A DNA stretch of 26,172 nucleotides from Hyphomicrobiales bacterium (GTDB taxonomy: Bacteria > Pseudomonadota > Alphaproteobacteria > Rhizobiales > GCA-2746425), in the NCBI GenBank assembly GCA_002746425.1, contig NVXB01000001.1, positions 35,431 to 61,602 of the forward strand, given 5' to 3'. How positions within the stretch are numbered: position 1 is the first letter of the stretch; each line of letters starts with the position of its first letter. The notes under the pieces were generated by a model. That model did no database searches. It was not told the origin of the DNA and worked only from the letters and a program-made list of their open reading frames with translations. Below, one piece after another: positions 14,238 through 21,304 of the stretch. Both the position numbers and the translations under genes were made by a program.

Positions 14238-14255
14238 TAAATTATCCTTTTTAAA

Positions 14256-14263
14256 TATTTATT
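14256..14263 (-). promoter_or_regulatory. Late-promoter-like box (AATAAATA)
   Basis: The minus strand reads AATAAATA, one base from the T4-type late consensus, 19 bases upstream of the start at 14237. It is back to back with the rightward sigma70-type promoter at 14262-14291. Confidence 0.3.
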
Positions 14264-14291
14264 GTACAAGAAGTTTATTGTATGTTATAAT
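14262..14291 (+). promoter_or_regulatory. Strong sigma70-type extended -10 promoter
   Basis: TTGTACA (14262-14268), a 17-base spacer from 14269 to 14285, and a perfect TATAAT (14286-14291) preceded by TGT. It shares the TGTACA -35 element with the phage early cassettes but lacks their TTTGATTATATT block. It starts the long rightward run of small genes. Confidence 0.78.
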
Positions 14292-14318
14292 TAAACTATC
14301 AAAAATAAAGGATATATT

Positions 14319-14591
14319 ATGAGCGTACTTGATAATGGAACATTTGATATCATTGAAAAAGATGTTATTGAAACAATGGAATTATATGGTTGGGATACTT
14401 GTTGGATTGAGGCCAAAATTTTGTTTTTTAGGAGAGATGTAGAAATTTTTGCTAATATCTATGAGTTAACCACTAATTGGCTTTTAATTCAAATGCTCAC
14501 TCATTATATGGATAAAGGTCTAGAAAAATATTCACACGAACTTATGTGGAACATTATTAAACAAAAGAAGGAAGTGTTATCTTATGATTGA
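14319..14591 (+). CDS. Hypothetical protein
   Basis: 90 aa, helical and rich in Trp and Ile (T-N-W-L-L-I-Q-M-L-T-H-Y-M). First gene after a strong promoter, with AAAGGAT before the start. Overlaps the next small frame by 8 bases. No family recognised. Confidence 0.7.
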   Translation: MSVLDNGTFDIIEKDVIETMELYGWDTCWIEAKILFFRRDVEIFANIYELTTNWLLIQMLTHYMDKGLEKYSHELMWNIIKQKKEVLSYD

Positions 14592-14667
14592 TTTTATTAG
14601 TAAATATCCGAATCTTGTAGAATTTTTTGGTTTTTATGGCCTTGTTATTTTGGAGCAAATCGTATGA
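14584..14667 (+). CDS. Tiny hypothetical peptide
   Basis: 27 aa (begins MIDFISKYPNLVEFFGFYG), hydrophobic and aromatic. GAAGGAAG lies 8-15 bases upstream. Its start overlaps the previous gene and its stop overlaps the next start (ATGA), the same coupling seen throughout the window. Too short for certainty. Confidence 0.45.
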   Translation: MIDFISKYPNLVEFFGFYGLVILEQIV

Positions 14668-14828
14668 AAAAAGTTAATTTTGTAACTCCAGGAAATCATA
14701 TTCATCTTGTAGAGGGTAGTGAAACAATTTTCTACAAAATTTTACAGAAAAAGGAATTTGAGATGACATTAGAAAAAGTCTACTCATATCCAACAAAAAG
14801 GGAAATGTATGAAAACACTATTGGTTGA
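14664..14828 (+). CDS. Small hypothetical protein
   Basis: 54 aa (begins MKKVNFVTPGNHIHLVEGSE). TTTTGGAG precedes the start with good spacing. It overlaps the preceding stop by ATGA and the HAD gene by 20 bases. No family recognised. Confidence 0.55.
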   Translation: MKKVNFVTPGNHIHLVEGSETIFYKILQKKEFEMTLEKVYSYPTKREMYENTIG

Positions 14829-15429
14829 TATTGATGGAGTTTTATTAGATTGGGTGGGGGGTTTTACTAAATGGTATGAAAAAAATCTCCACCCAAATGA
14901 TGTTAAAATAGATTTTCATCATGCTAATGTTAAAGATGATTCGTATTGTCTTGCTGAAAGATATGGAATTGATAAAGAACTCATCTATTATTACATAAAT
15001 CAATTTAATCGTAGTGGCGCTTTTGGTTCATTGGAGTCATATGATGGGTTGAGCGGCAAACTTAGAAATTTGTCGTGGGGAAAAGGATGGCAAATTTATC
15101 CTGTTTCATCATATTTGATCGACGATGGGGATAGTAAATCAAATATGATTCAATTAAGAGAGCGTAATCTTAATAAAGATTTTCCAACATTTTATCATCA
15201 TGTACCATTACTATTAGATAGTAGTAAATATAATTATTTAAAAGCTGTAAAAGAAACTTTATTGCCTAGCGATAGATTAGTATTCGTTGATGATAAACCT
15301 GCAAATGTATGGGATGGTATTGATCTAGGTATTGAAACCTATATGTTAAAGCAACCTTGGAACAAAAACCATGAATTAAATAAATCTCATGGTAAGACTT
15401 GGGAGGAAATATATGAAAATCTTATTTAA
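14809..15429 (+). CDS. HAD-family 5'(3')-deoxyribonucleotidase-like phosphatase
   Basis: 206 aa. HAD motif I is D-I-D-G-V (D7 nucleophile, D9), and motif IV is F-V-D-D-K-P-A-N-V near residues 160-168. The closing M-L-K-Q-P-W-N segment is typical of the NT5C/5'-nucleotidase (deoxy) branch, which removes phosphate from nucleoside monophosphates. It probably tunes nucleotide pools. It could alternatively supply the 3'-phosphatase activity missing from the single-domain kinase at 9611; sequence alone does not decide. Starts inside the preceding small gene. Confidence 0.8.
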   Translation: MKTLLVDIDGVLLDWVGGFTKWYEKNLHPNDVKIDFHHANVKDDSYCLAERYGIDKELIYYYINQFNRSGAFGSLESYDGLSGKLRNLSWGKGWQIYPVSSYLIDDGDSKSNMIQLRERNLNKDFPTFYHHVPLLLDSSKYNYLKAVKETLLPSDRLVFVDDKPANVWDGIDLGIETYMLKQPWNKNHELNKSHGKTWEEIYENLI

Positions 15430-15550
15430 ATGTTTAATCAACACACTTATTCTTGTTATGCTTTTTTCTATCATGGGTTATATTAAAAATATCGATGATA
15501 ATGTGATTTCACTAAAAAAACAAATTTCTGATTATCAACTTATTAATTAA
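15413..15550 (+). CDS. Small single-pass membrane peptide
   Basis: 45 aa (begins MKILFKCLINTLILVMLFSI). One hydrophobic helix (about 8-23) is followed by a polar, coiled-coil-like tail (I-D-D-N-V-I-S-L-K-K-Q-I). GGGAGGAA precedes the start with ideal spacing. Overlaps the HAD gene end by 17 bases. The layout is spanin- or antiholin-sized, but the role is unknown. Confidence 0.6.
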   Translation: MKILFKCLINTLILVMLFSIMGYIKNIDDNVISLKKQISDYQLIN

Positions 15551-15558
15551 AGGCATTT

Positions 15559-16752
15559 ATGATTACAAGAGAATTAGCTATTGAAGCATATGAAGCTACA
15601 CAAAAACATGAAACTAAAGCAGGTGCTGCTAGAGAAATAGGCATAACTACTAAAACTTTAAATCGAAGAGTCGCAAGATATTATGCTGATCCGGAAGCTA
15701 TCATTTATAAAAACGCTCAGGATAACAGAGTTCCATTTGAAGATGTGAAAATGGCATGGGTGAAAACAGATGAAGTTTCTATGTTATGGAAAAATAATTC
15801 ACCAATTATGTCATATTTTGATATACGTGATTCATTAATCGAAGAAATGCAAAAATATGCGCCAAAATATGAAGATTTAGAATTAATTCCAAAAACACAT
15901 AGAGAAAATAATCTTTTAGTTTTAGATGCAGCTGATATTCATATTGGTAAATTATCTAAAACTGATGAAACAGGTTATGAATATAATATACAACTTGCGG
16001 TTGACAGAGTTGAAAGTGGGATTAATGATCTTATTAACAGAGCAAACTATGCTTTCAACCCAGAAAAAACTGTGTTTGTTATAGGCAATGATGTGTTACA
16101 TATTGATCGTCCTCACAGAACTACTACAGCAGGAACTCCACAGGACACTGATGGCCAGTGGTGGGAAATGTATATGGCTGCTAAAATGTGTTATATCAAA
16201 TGTATTGAAAAATTAACTCAATTAGGCCCTGTGCATGTTGTATTTTGCCCATCTAATCATGATTATACATCTGGTTATATGTTGGCAGATTCAATTTCTT
16301 CATGGTTTCATAATGTTAAAAATGTATCATTTGGCGAAGATAATAAAAACATTTCGATTGCTCATAGAAAATATATTGTATATGGTAATAACCTGATTGG
16401 TTTTACTCATGGTGATGGAGCAAAAGAAAAAGATTTAGCAAATCTTATGCAATATGAAGCACGAGAAGCATGGGGTAAAACCAAATATGCTTATATTTAC
16501 ACACATCATACTCATCACAAGCACAAGAAAAATAATAATCAACTGGTTGAAAAAGATTACACTGGAATTACTGTTTTATCACCATCCAGAGACCATAATC
16601 CAGAACATAACGTATATATTGAAACTGTAAGAAGTCCATCACCACCCGATGGCTGGCACAGCCGTAACGGCTACGTGAACCAAACGGCTATTGAGGCTTT
16701 TATTCACAATGAAATCGATGGCCAGATTGGTAGATTGACACATTATTATTAA
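15559..16752 (+). CDS. Calcineurin-like phosphoesterase with N-terminal HTH
   Basis: 397 aa. Residues 1-40 form a Fis-type helix-turn-helix (A-G-A-A-R-E-I-G-I-T-T-K-T-L-N-R-R-V). The phosphoesterase domain follows with the full metal set: A-D-I-H-I-G (D126, H128), G-N-D (176-178), S-N-H-D (232-235), G-F-T-H-G-D and the T-H-H-T-H-H-K-H run. This architecture suggests a nuclease or phosphodiesterase guided to DNA. Proteins with this domain pair occur in other large phages without settled function. The metal-binding segment is unusually His-rich. AAGGC precedes the start. Confidence 0.85.
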   Translation: MITRELAIEAYEATQKHETKAGAAREIGITTKTLNRRVARYYADPEAIIYKNAQDNRVPFEDVKMAWVKTDEVSMLWKNNSPIMSYFDIRDSLIEEMQKYAPKYEDLELIPKTHRENNLLVLDAADIHIGKLSKTDETGYEYNIQLAVDRVESGINDLINRANYAFNPEKTVFVIGNDVLHIDRPHRTTTAGTPQDTDGQWWEMYMAAKMCYIKCIEKLTQLGPVHVVFCPSNHDYTSGYMLADSISSWFHNVKNVSFGEDNKNISIAHRKYIVYGNNLIGFTHGDGAKEKDLANLMQYEAREAWGKTKYAYIYTHHTHHKHKKNNNQLVEKDYTGITVLSPSRDHNPEHNVYIETVRSPSPPDGWHSRNGYVNQTAIEAFIHNEIDGQIGRLTHYY

Positions 16753-16893
16753 ATGATACATCAAGAAAGATTTAATAAAAAATTATTGGAAGCATGTGAA
16801 AAGTTTGAAAAAACGAGTGAAAAATGGACAGAAGAAGAAAGCCTTAAATGGTTAATAGAAAATAAATTTTTAAGAGAGAAAAATGAAATATAG
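16753..16893 (+). CDS. Tiny hypothetical protein
   Basis: 46 aa (begins MIHQERFNKKLLEACEKFEK), charged and helical. It begins directly at the base after the phosphoesterase stop and overlaps the next gene by 11 bases. No good ribosome binding site, so expression would rely on coupling. Without it, 130 bases would be empty, which is unusual here. Confidence 0.45.
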   Translation: MIHQERFNKKLLEACEKFEKTSEKWTEEESLKWLIENKFLREKNEI

Positions 16894-17146
16894 AAAAAAA
16901 CCTATTGTAATTGAAGCATGCCAAATCACAATCACAAATTTCGATAAACCATCATGGTGGCCAAATTGGCTTCAAAGCGCTCTATATGAATCTAATATTA
17001 AGTATAATGATAAAACACTTCTTATTACTACCACAGAAGGTGTTCTTCAAGCTGCTCTTGGTGATTATATCATTCAGGGTATTCAGGGTGAATTATATCC
17101 ATGTAAACCTGATATTTTTGAAGCCACATATGAAATTGTAAAATGA
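16883..17146 (+). CDS. Conserved phage protein (GDYIIxGIxGE family)
   Basis: 87 aa. M-K-Y-R-K-K-P-I-V-I-E-A-C-Q at the N-terminus and G-D-Y-I-I-Q-G-I-Q-G-E-L-Y-P-C-K-P-D-I-F at about 62-81 are the two hallmarks of a very widespread small phage/prophage protein of unknown function. Complete length. AGAGAG precedes the start. ATGA overlap with the next gene. Confidence 0.85.
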   Translation: MKYRKKPIVIEACQITITNFDKPSWWPNWLQSALYESNIKYNDKTLLITTTEGVLQAALGDYIIQGIQGELYPCKPDIFEATYEIVK

Positions 17147-17655
17147 TTATCACTGGTATCGGAGCTAGAGATACTCCGCTTGAAACACTAAATGTAATTA
17201 AGCGTATCAGTAAAACATTTTACAAAAATGGATGGTTATTAAGATCTGGCGGTGCCATAGGTTGTGATGGCGCATTTGAATCTCAATTTATTTCAAATAA
17301 AGAAATATTTCTGCCATGGGATAATTTTAATGGCAGAAATATTGATAATAAAGAATATTTCCTATATACAAACGAAACTACTAAAATAATAAAAGATATA
17401 CACCCTAAATGGAATCAATTAGGGTATAGAGCTAAATGCTTCCATAAGAGAAATGTGCATCAAGTTCTAGGTTTAGACTTAAAAACCCCGTCTAACATTT
17501 TGGTGTGTTATACTAAGGGCGGACAAATTAAGGGCGGAACAGCAACAGCAATAAAACTTGCCAAGAAACATAATATTCCAGTTTATAATCTCTACCATGA
17601 TTTAGAAGATAAATTAACAAAATTAGCTCAATTAGGTGACATAGATATCTTATAA
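17143..17655 (+). CDS. SLOG/DprA-like Rossmann-fold protein
   Basis: 170 aa. G-I-G-A-R-D-T-P near the N-terminus and R-S-G-G-A-I-G-C-D-G-A-F-E (about 34-46) form the nucleotide-phosphate binding loops of the DprA/LOG (SLOG) superfamily. L-V-C-Y-T-K-G-G-x-x-K-G-G-T-A-x-A-I (about 120-137) is the second signature. DprA loads RecA on DNA; other SLOG proteins bind or cleave nucleotides and act as sensors in defence systems. The C-terminal DprA winged helix is absent. Role here unknown: handling of nucleotide signals is a possibility. Confidence 0.75.
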   Translation: MIITGIGARDTPLETLNVIKRISKTFYKNGWLLRSGGAIGCDGAFESQFISNKEIFLPWDNFNGRNIDNKEYFLYTNETTKIIKDIHPKWNQLGYRAKCFHKRNVHQVLGLDLKTPSNILVCYTKGGQIKGGTATAIKLAKKHNIPVYNLYHDLEDKLTKLAQLGDIDIL

Positions 17656-17662
17656 ATATCAT

Positions 17663-18091
17663 ATGTGGTATTATAAAAACAAAGAATTTAAAGAAGTAGA
17701 CATTCCCGAAAACACTACTGGATTTGTGTATAGAATTACAAACAAATCCAATGGCATGATGTATATAGGGAAAAAGATTTTCTTTAATATTAGGAAACGC
17801 AAACCTCTTAAAGGTAAAAAGAGGCGCAGAATTGATTTTGTTAAATCTGATTGGGAATCATATTATGGATCTAATGAGGTTTTAAAAGAAGAAGTCAGCA
17901 ATACAGAAAATATAGAAAATTATTATAGAGAAATTTTGTATTTATGCAGAAATAAAACAGAAATGTCTTATATTGAAACAAAATTGTTATTTGAGAACGA
18001 TGTCCTTCTAAAAGACGAATATTATAATGCTTGGATAACATGCCGAATTACAAAGAGAGGTTTAAATGAAATTCAAATTTCTTCTGAATGA
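17663..18091 (+). CDS. GIY-YIG endonuclease, SegE-like
   Basis: 142 aa. G-F-V-Y-R-I-T-N-K-S-N-G-M-M-Y-I-G-K-K (20-38) carries the GIY (here F-V-Y) and Y-I-G elements. K-G-K-K-R-R-R basic patch, S-D-W-E-S-Y-Y-G-S and Y-I-E-T-K-L-L-F-E-N-D-V-L follow, matching the SegE-type GIY-YIG family common in T4-like phages. Seg proteins are freestanding homing endonucleases that spread themselves and flanking DNA between related phages. There is no DNA-binding domain C-terminal to the nuclease, although the next gene is a zinc-ribbon. A TATAAATA 12 bases upstream is too close to be its promoter. Confidence 0.8.
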   Translation: MWYYKNKEFKEVDIPENTTGFVYRITNKSNGMMYIGKKIFFNIRKRKPLKGKKRRRIDFVKSDWESYYGSNEVLKEEVSNTENIENYYREILYLCRNKTEMSYIETKLLFENDVLLKDEYYNAWITCRITKRGLNEIQISSE

Positions 18092-18257
18092 TGAAGGTTT
18101 CAATATTATAGAAGGAGAATGTCCTACATGTAGTGTAGAAAATTCTTTGATTATTATGAAAGAGCGTGAAATAAGAAAAGATCGTATAAAAATGACAATA
18201 AAATGCATTTTATGCGGAGGAAAATATCAAATGATGACAGAATTGGAGAATGCATGA
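18066..18257 (+). CDS. Small zinc-ribbon protein
   Basis: 63 aa with two Cys pairs, C-P-T-C (about 19-22) and C-I-L-C (about 47-50), a four-cysteine zinc ribbon. It begins inside the nuclease gene (26-base overlap, AGAGAGG upstream) and ends in an ATGA overlap with glutaredoxin. Possible roles: DNA or RNA binding, or an accessory domain for the neighbouring nuclease. Confidence 0.7.
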   Translation: MKFKFLLNDEGFNIIEGECPTCSVENSLIIMKEREIRKDRIKMTIKCILCGGKYQMMTELENA

Positions 18258-18520
18258 TTGTATTATATGGAAAGACTGATTGTAATTATTGTGATCTGGC
18301 GAAACAATATTTAGAAAGTAGAAATATTACATTTCAATATGTAACAACAACACCAGATATCGTTCAAATGTTACATGAAAATTTCAGCCCATCCATTAAA
18401 ACTGTACCCGTTGTGGTGGTTGATGGCGCCTGGATCGGTGGATATTCGGAATTAATGAGCTATATTAATGAAAATTATACTATTGAGGGCAATAAAACAA
18501 TGCAAATTTTAAAAGGTTAA
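18254..18520 (+). CDS. nrdC: Glutaredoxin
   Basis: 88 aa, same size as T4 NrdC (87 aa). Redox motif C-N-Y-C (10-13), cis-proline T-V-P (50-52) and G-G-Y (62-64) are all in place. It would pass electrons to ribonucleotide reductase, which is not in the window. The frame is open 17 codons further upstream, but that covers the zinc-ribbon gene; the ATG at 18254 with TTGGAG is chosen. Confidence 0.9.
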   Translation: MIVLYGKTDCNYCDLAKQYLESRNITFQYVTTTPDIVQMLHENFSPSIKTVPVVVVDGAWIGGYSELMSYINENYTIEGNKTMQILKG

Positions 18521-18591
18521 TGGATATAATAATGGCATTAATTATTGGTGCTATATCACTATTCATAATTATAACACTAAGCGAAACTTAA
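18520..18591 (+). CDS. Tiny membrane peptide
   Basis: 23 aa (begins MDIIMALIIGAISLFIII), one hydrophobic helix. AAAAGG lies upstream and the start overlaps the glutaredoxin stop (TAATG). It fills the only gap between two well-supported genes. Speculative because of its size. Confidence 0.35.
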   Translation: MDIIMALIIGAISLFIIITLSET

Positions 18592-18601
18592 GGAAAAACA
18601 C

Positions 18602-18913
18602 ATGGAAATAACACGCGAAGAACTATTAAAACATCTGAAAACATCTAAAACTGGTGTAGAAATTACGTTTGAAAAGGCTGATGGAACCAAAAGAGTTATG
18701 CAAGCTACTCTTAATGTTGATTTACTTCCTAAAAGAGAAGAAGAAACTACAAAAAAAGCTACAAAGAAGAAGCCTCGCGCCGAAAATTCAGATCTTGTAG
18801 TAGTCTATGACATGGAAAAATCTGGATGGCGGTCGTTTAAAATGCAATCTCTGGTTAAAGTTTCTGTTATGTGGCCAGATGCGAATACATTAATTGAGTA
18901 CTTAGAAAAATGA
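18602..18913 (+). CDS. Conserved T4-type SH3-like protein (DUF2693 type)
   Basis: 103 aa. V-E-I-T-F-E-K-A-D-G-T-K-R-V-M-Q-A-T-L-N at about 19-38 and V-Y-D-M-E-K-S-G-W-R-S-F-K at about 68-80 match a small protein widespread in marine T4-like phages, predicted to have an SH3-like barrel. A Lys-rich linker (K-K-A-T-K-K-K-P-R-A) joins the halves and could bind nucleic acid. AAGGAAAAA precedes the start. Function unknown. Confidence 0.75.
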   Translation: MEITREELLKHLKTSKTGVEITFEKADGTKRVMQATLNVDLLPKREEETTKKATKKKPRAENSDLVVVYDMEKSGWRSFKMQSLVKVSVMWPDANTLIEYLEK

Positions 18914-19872
18914 CACAAATTCTTAATGGCGAAATAATCTATAATGAAAATTCTGTTAATGCGAATGGCGGAACTGAACTTATGGCTCGTAGAATGGCCA
19001 AGGATATTAATCCTGACCTTCTAAAAGAATGGCAAATTATTCATTCAAGAATTCCAAATAAGTTGGAAGATGATAAAAAAATCATGTTAGTTTGCCATGA
19101 TTTAGCACGAGATCCAATGTATCAGGGATTATATGATGAAGAATATATAGAGAAGTTCGATCTCTTTGTATTCGTTTCTAATTGGCAGAAAGATAATTTT
19201 CTTCAAACATATAAAATTCCTTATAATAAATGTGCAGTTGTTCCTAATTATATAGAGCCATTTCCTACTAGAAGTAATTTTTATGATGGTGGCATTATTA
19301 AATTAATTTATCACACAACTCCACACCGTGGATTAGAATTATTAATTCCTGCATTTCAGGCTATAGAAAAACAAATTCCTAATATAGAATTAGATGTGTA
19401 TTCTTCCTTTAAAGCATATGGTTGGGAATCGCGTGACGAACAATATAGAACATTAATAGAAGTTTGCGAAGATCATGAAAAAATAAACTATCACGGATTT
19501 CAATCTAATGATGTTGTTAGAGAAGCATTAATGAAATCACATATTTTTGCATATCCTAACATATGGCCAGAAACTTCTTGCTTGGCATTAATAGAAGCTA
19601 TAGCTTCAGGTAATATTGTCGTAGCACCTAACCATGCTGCAATTCCTGAAACAGCACAGAATTTAGCTACTCTATATCAATTTAATGACAATAAACAAGA
19701 ACATTTTGAAGTGTTTGCTCAAAATCTATTTGATGTTGTTGGTTATGTCAATTCGCCTGAAATGAGAGATTATTTAGATGTAGAAGTAAGACATAAACAA
19801 ATTCATATGGATGGTTTTACAACTGAATTTATTGTGCAGCGCTGGGAAAAATTATTAAAGGCACACTTATGA
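18910..19872 (+). CDS. Glycosyltransferase, GT4/GT-B fold
   Basis: 320 aa. The N-terminal N-G-G-T-E-L-M-A-R-R-M is a GT-B acceptor-side loop, and Y-P-N-I-W-P-E-T-S-C-L-A-L-I-E-A-I-A-S-G is the GT4 sugar-nucleotide binding motif (E-x7-E). V-C-H-D-L-A-R-D and F-V-S-N-W-Q-K also fit the family. The acceptor is unknown: candidates are modified phage DNA bases (by analogy with T4 glucosylation), virion protein or host envelope sugars. No hydroxymethylase is visible in the window to support DNA glucosylation. ATGA overlaps on both sides. Confidence 0.85.
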   Translation: MTQILNGEIIYNENSVNANGGTELMARRMAKDINPDLLKEWQIIHSRIPNKLEDDKKIMLVCHDLARDPMYQGLYDEEYIEKFDLFVFVSNWQKDNFLQTYKIPYNKCAVVPNYIEPFPTRSNFYDGGIIKLIYHTTPHRGLELLIPAFQAIEKQIPNIELDVYSSFKAYGWESRDEQYRTLIEVCEDHEKINYHGFQSNDVVREALMKSHIFAYPNIWPETSCLALIEAIASGNIVVAPNHAAIPETAQNLATLYQFNDNKQEHFEVFAQNLFDVVGYVNSPEMRDYLDVEVRHKQIHMDGFTTEFIVQRWEKLLKAHL

Positions 19873-20123
19873 ATAAAGAATATTTTATGGAAGAATGTAA
19901 TAAAATTCTCATTGAATTTAAGGACGAAAAATTTGATAAGAACATAATGAAGAAAATGATTGATAGATTATACCATATTCTTAAAGAGAATAATTTAGTA
20001 GGATGGGATATTGTTTGTGACGAACAATTGAATTCTAAGAAAAATATAGATGATGGTGTATTCAATATTGGTATCAATCCTAAGGGCAAAGAAATTGGCT
20101 ATATTATAACTATTGGAAAATAA
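19869..20123 (+). CDS. Hypothetical protein
   Basis: 84 aa with an N-terminal helical part and a C-terminal beta part (I-G-I-N-P-K-G-K-E-I-G-Y-I-I-T-I-G). Follows the glycosyltransferase by ATGA and closes the operon before a new promoter. No family recognised. Confidence 0.65.
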   Translation: MNKEYFMEECNKILIEFKDEKFDKNIMKKMIDRLYHILKENNLVGWDIVCDEQLNSKKNIDDGVFNIGINPKGKEIGYIITIGK

Positions 20124-20125
20124 TA

Positions 20126-20154
20126 GTGTACATTTTCGGTAATTTGATTATATT
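20126..20154 (+). promoter_or_regulatory. Early promoter cassette, copy 2
   Basis: GTGTACAT, 7 bases, AATTTGATTATATT, then AAATATAGAAACATTATGGAG leading into the start of the 369-aa gene. TGTACA to TATATT spacing is 16. It begins 3 bases after the previous stop. Confidence 0.8.
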
Positions 20155-20183
20155 AAATATAGAAACATTATGGAGAAATTATC

Positions 20184-21293
20184 ATGGCTAAACGTCCTTC
20201 ATTAATATCAAAAAATAAAAAGAAACCACGTGCATCAAAATTACAACAAAATTTTTTAGATAAAAAATGTATGGGTGATGAACCCGTTATTTCTACATCC
20301 CCTACAAATCTTGAAATGATTAAGCTTTTGAACTGGTATAATTATATGTCAGGTCCAAAAGATTCTTTAGAATATCTTATGGATTATTTGCAGGAAACTA
20401 ACTTGGATCATTTCAATCACATTTCTAAATTAGGTATTACGCATCCTAAACGTACAATGTGCCATATCGCTCGTATCATTTCAAACGGCGGTAAATTGAA
20501 TACAAAATATAAAAAACCACTGAATGCTTATATTGATAGTTTGGTAGCAATCGAAATCCCTAAAAGGGAATTAGTTGAAAAAGTCGTTTCTGTTAAAGAA
20601 ACTAAGGGTGATATTACGATCAGTGATTTCGAAGAAGCCCTTGATAATTATGAAGAAGAGTTTTCACCCTATGATTACATGGTGAAAAATGATGTGCCAA
20701 GAACTTTTTGTGAAAAAATTACCACTTATTATAAACCTATTTTAGACGAATTGAAATTGGTCATTCTTGGAAAAGATAAAGACCTTCGTGAAGGCTATTC
20801 CGTTTATACAGCAAAACAAATTCGATCTATGAAAACATTTATTGAAACTATCATCGAACACGTAAACCGATATAAAGACAATAAATCAGCTCAACGCAAA
20901 ACACGGGTTAAGAAAACAAAAACTTCCTCAGATATTTTGAAATTCTTCAAATATATGGAAACATTTTCTGATTTACAACTTCAGAGTATTGATCCTACGA
21001 AAATTCTAGACTCTACAGAGTTGTATACCTATAATACGAAATATGGTACATTAACCAGATATGTGGCTGAGGAAGGTAAAAAACTTTCTGTTAATAGAAC
21101 AGCACTAACTAACTTCGATATGAAATTATCAGAGGCCAAAAAAGTTGGTAGAAAAGCCAAAGAATGTATTGAAGCAGTTCTTAGCGGCACTAAAGCGAAG
21201 AAAAAGAAAGTGTTTGATTTAGTCAATACTAACTTCATCGAGCCATCAAATAGAATAAATAGTAATATAGTGCTATTGATTACCATAAAGTAA
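20184..21293 (+). CDS. Conserved T4-type hypothetical protein
   Basis: 369 aa, basic N-terminus (S-K-N-K-K-K-P-R-A-S-K). The segment E-M-I-K-L-L-N-W-Y-N-Y-M, followed by D-S-L-E-Y-L-M-D-Y-L, resembles a protein I have seen conserved in cyanophage and other marine T4-like genomes, of unknown function. Mostly helical and Lys-rich throughout, with a second basic patch (R-K-T-R-V-K-K-T-K) mid-sequence and another (K-A-K-K-K-K) near the end. These patches suggest nucleic-acid binding, by inference. Directly driven by an early cassette with TGGAG as ribosome binding site. Confidence 0.75.
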   Translation: MAKRPSLISKNKKKPRASKLQQNFLDKKCMGDEPVISTSPTNLEMIKLLNWYNYMSGPKDSLEYLMDYLQETNLDHFNHISKLGITHPKRTMCHIARIISNGGKLNTKYKKPLNAYIDSLVAIEIPKRELVEKVVSVKETKGDITISDFEEALDNYEEEFSPYDYMVKNDVPRTFCEKITTYYKPILDELKLVILGKDKDLREGYSVYTAKQIRSMKTFIETIIEHVNRYKDNKSAQRKTRVKKTKTSSDILKFFKYMETFSDLQLQSIDPTKILDSTELYTYNTKYGTLTRYVAEEGKKLSVNRTALTNFDMKLSEAKKVGRKAKECIEAVLSGTKAKKKKVFDLVNTNFIEPSNRINSNIVLLITIK

Positions 21294-21304
21294 TTAGGAA
21301 TAAT

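Noticed and set aside
16650..16680. Hairpin AGCCGT/ACGGCT as a terminator
   Set aside because: It lies inside the phosphoesterase coding sequence, has no T tract, and the stem is short.
16911..17141. Second-frame open frame inside the GDYIIxGIxGE gene
   Set aside because: The overlapping frame encodes a recognisable conserved phage family; this one has a low-complexity hydrophobic product and no ribosome site.
17651..17658. Exact TATAAATA before the GIY-YIG gene as a late promoter
   Set aside because: It lies only 12 bases from the start codon, so transcription would begin at or inside the start codon. It probably occurs by chance in AT-rich DNA.
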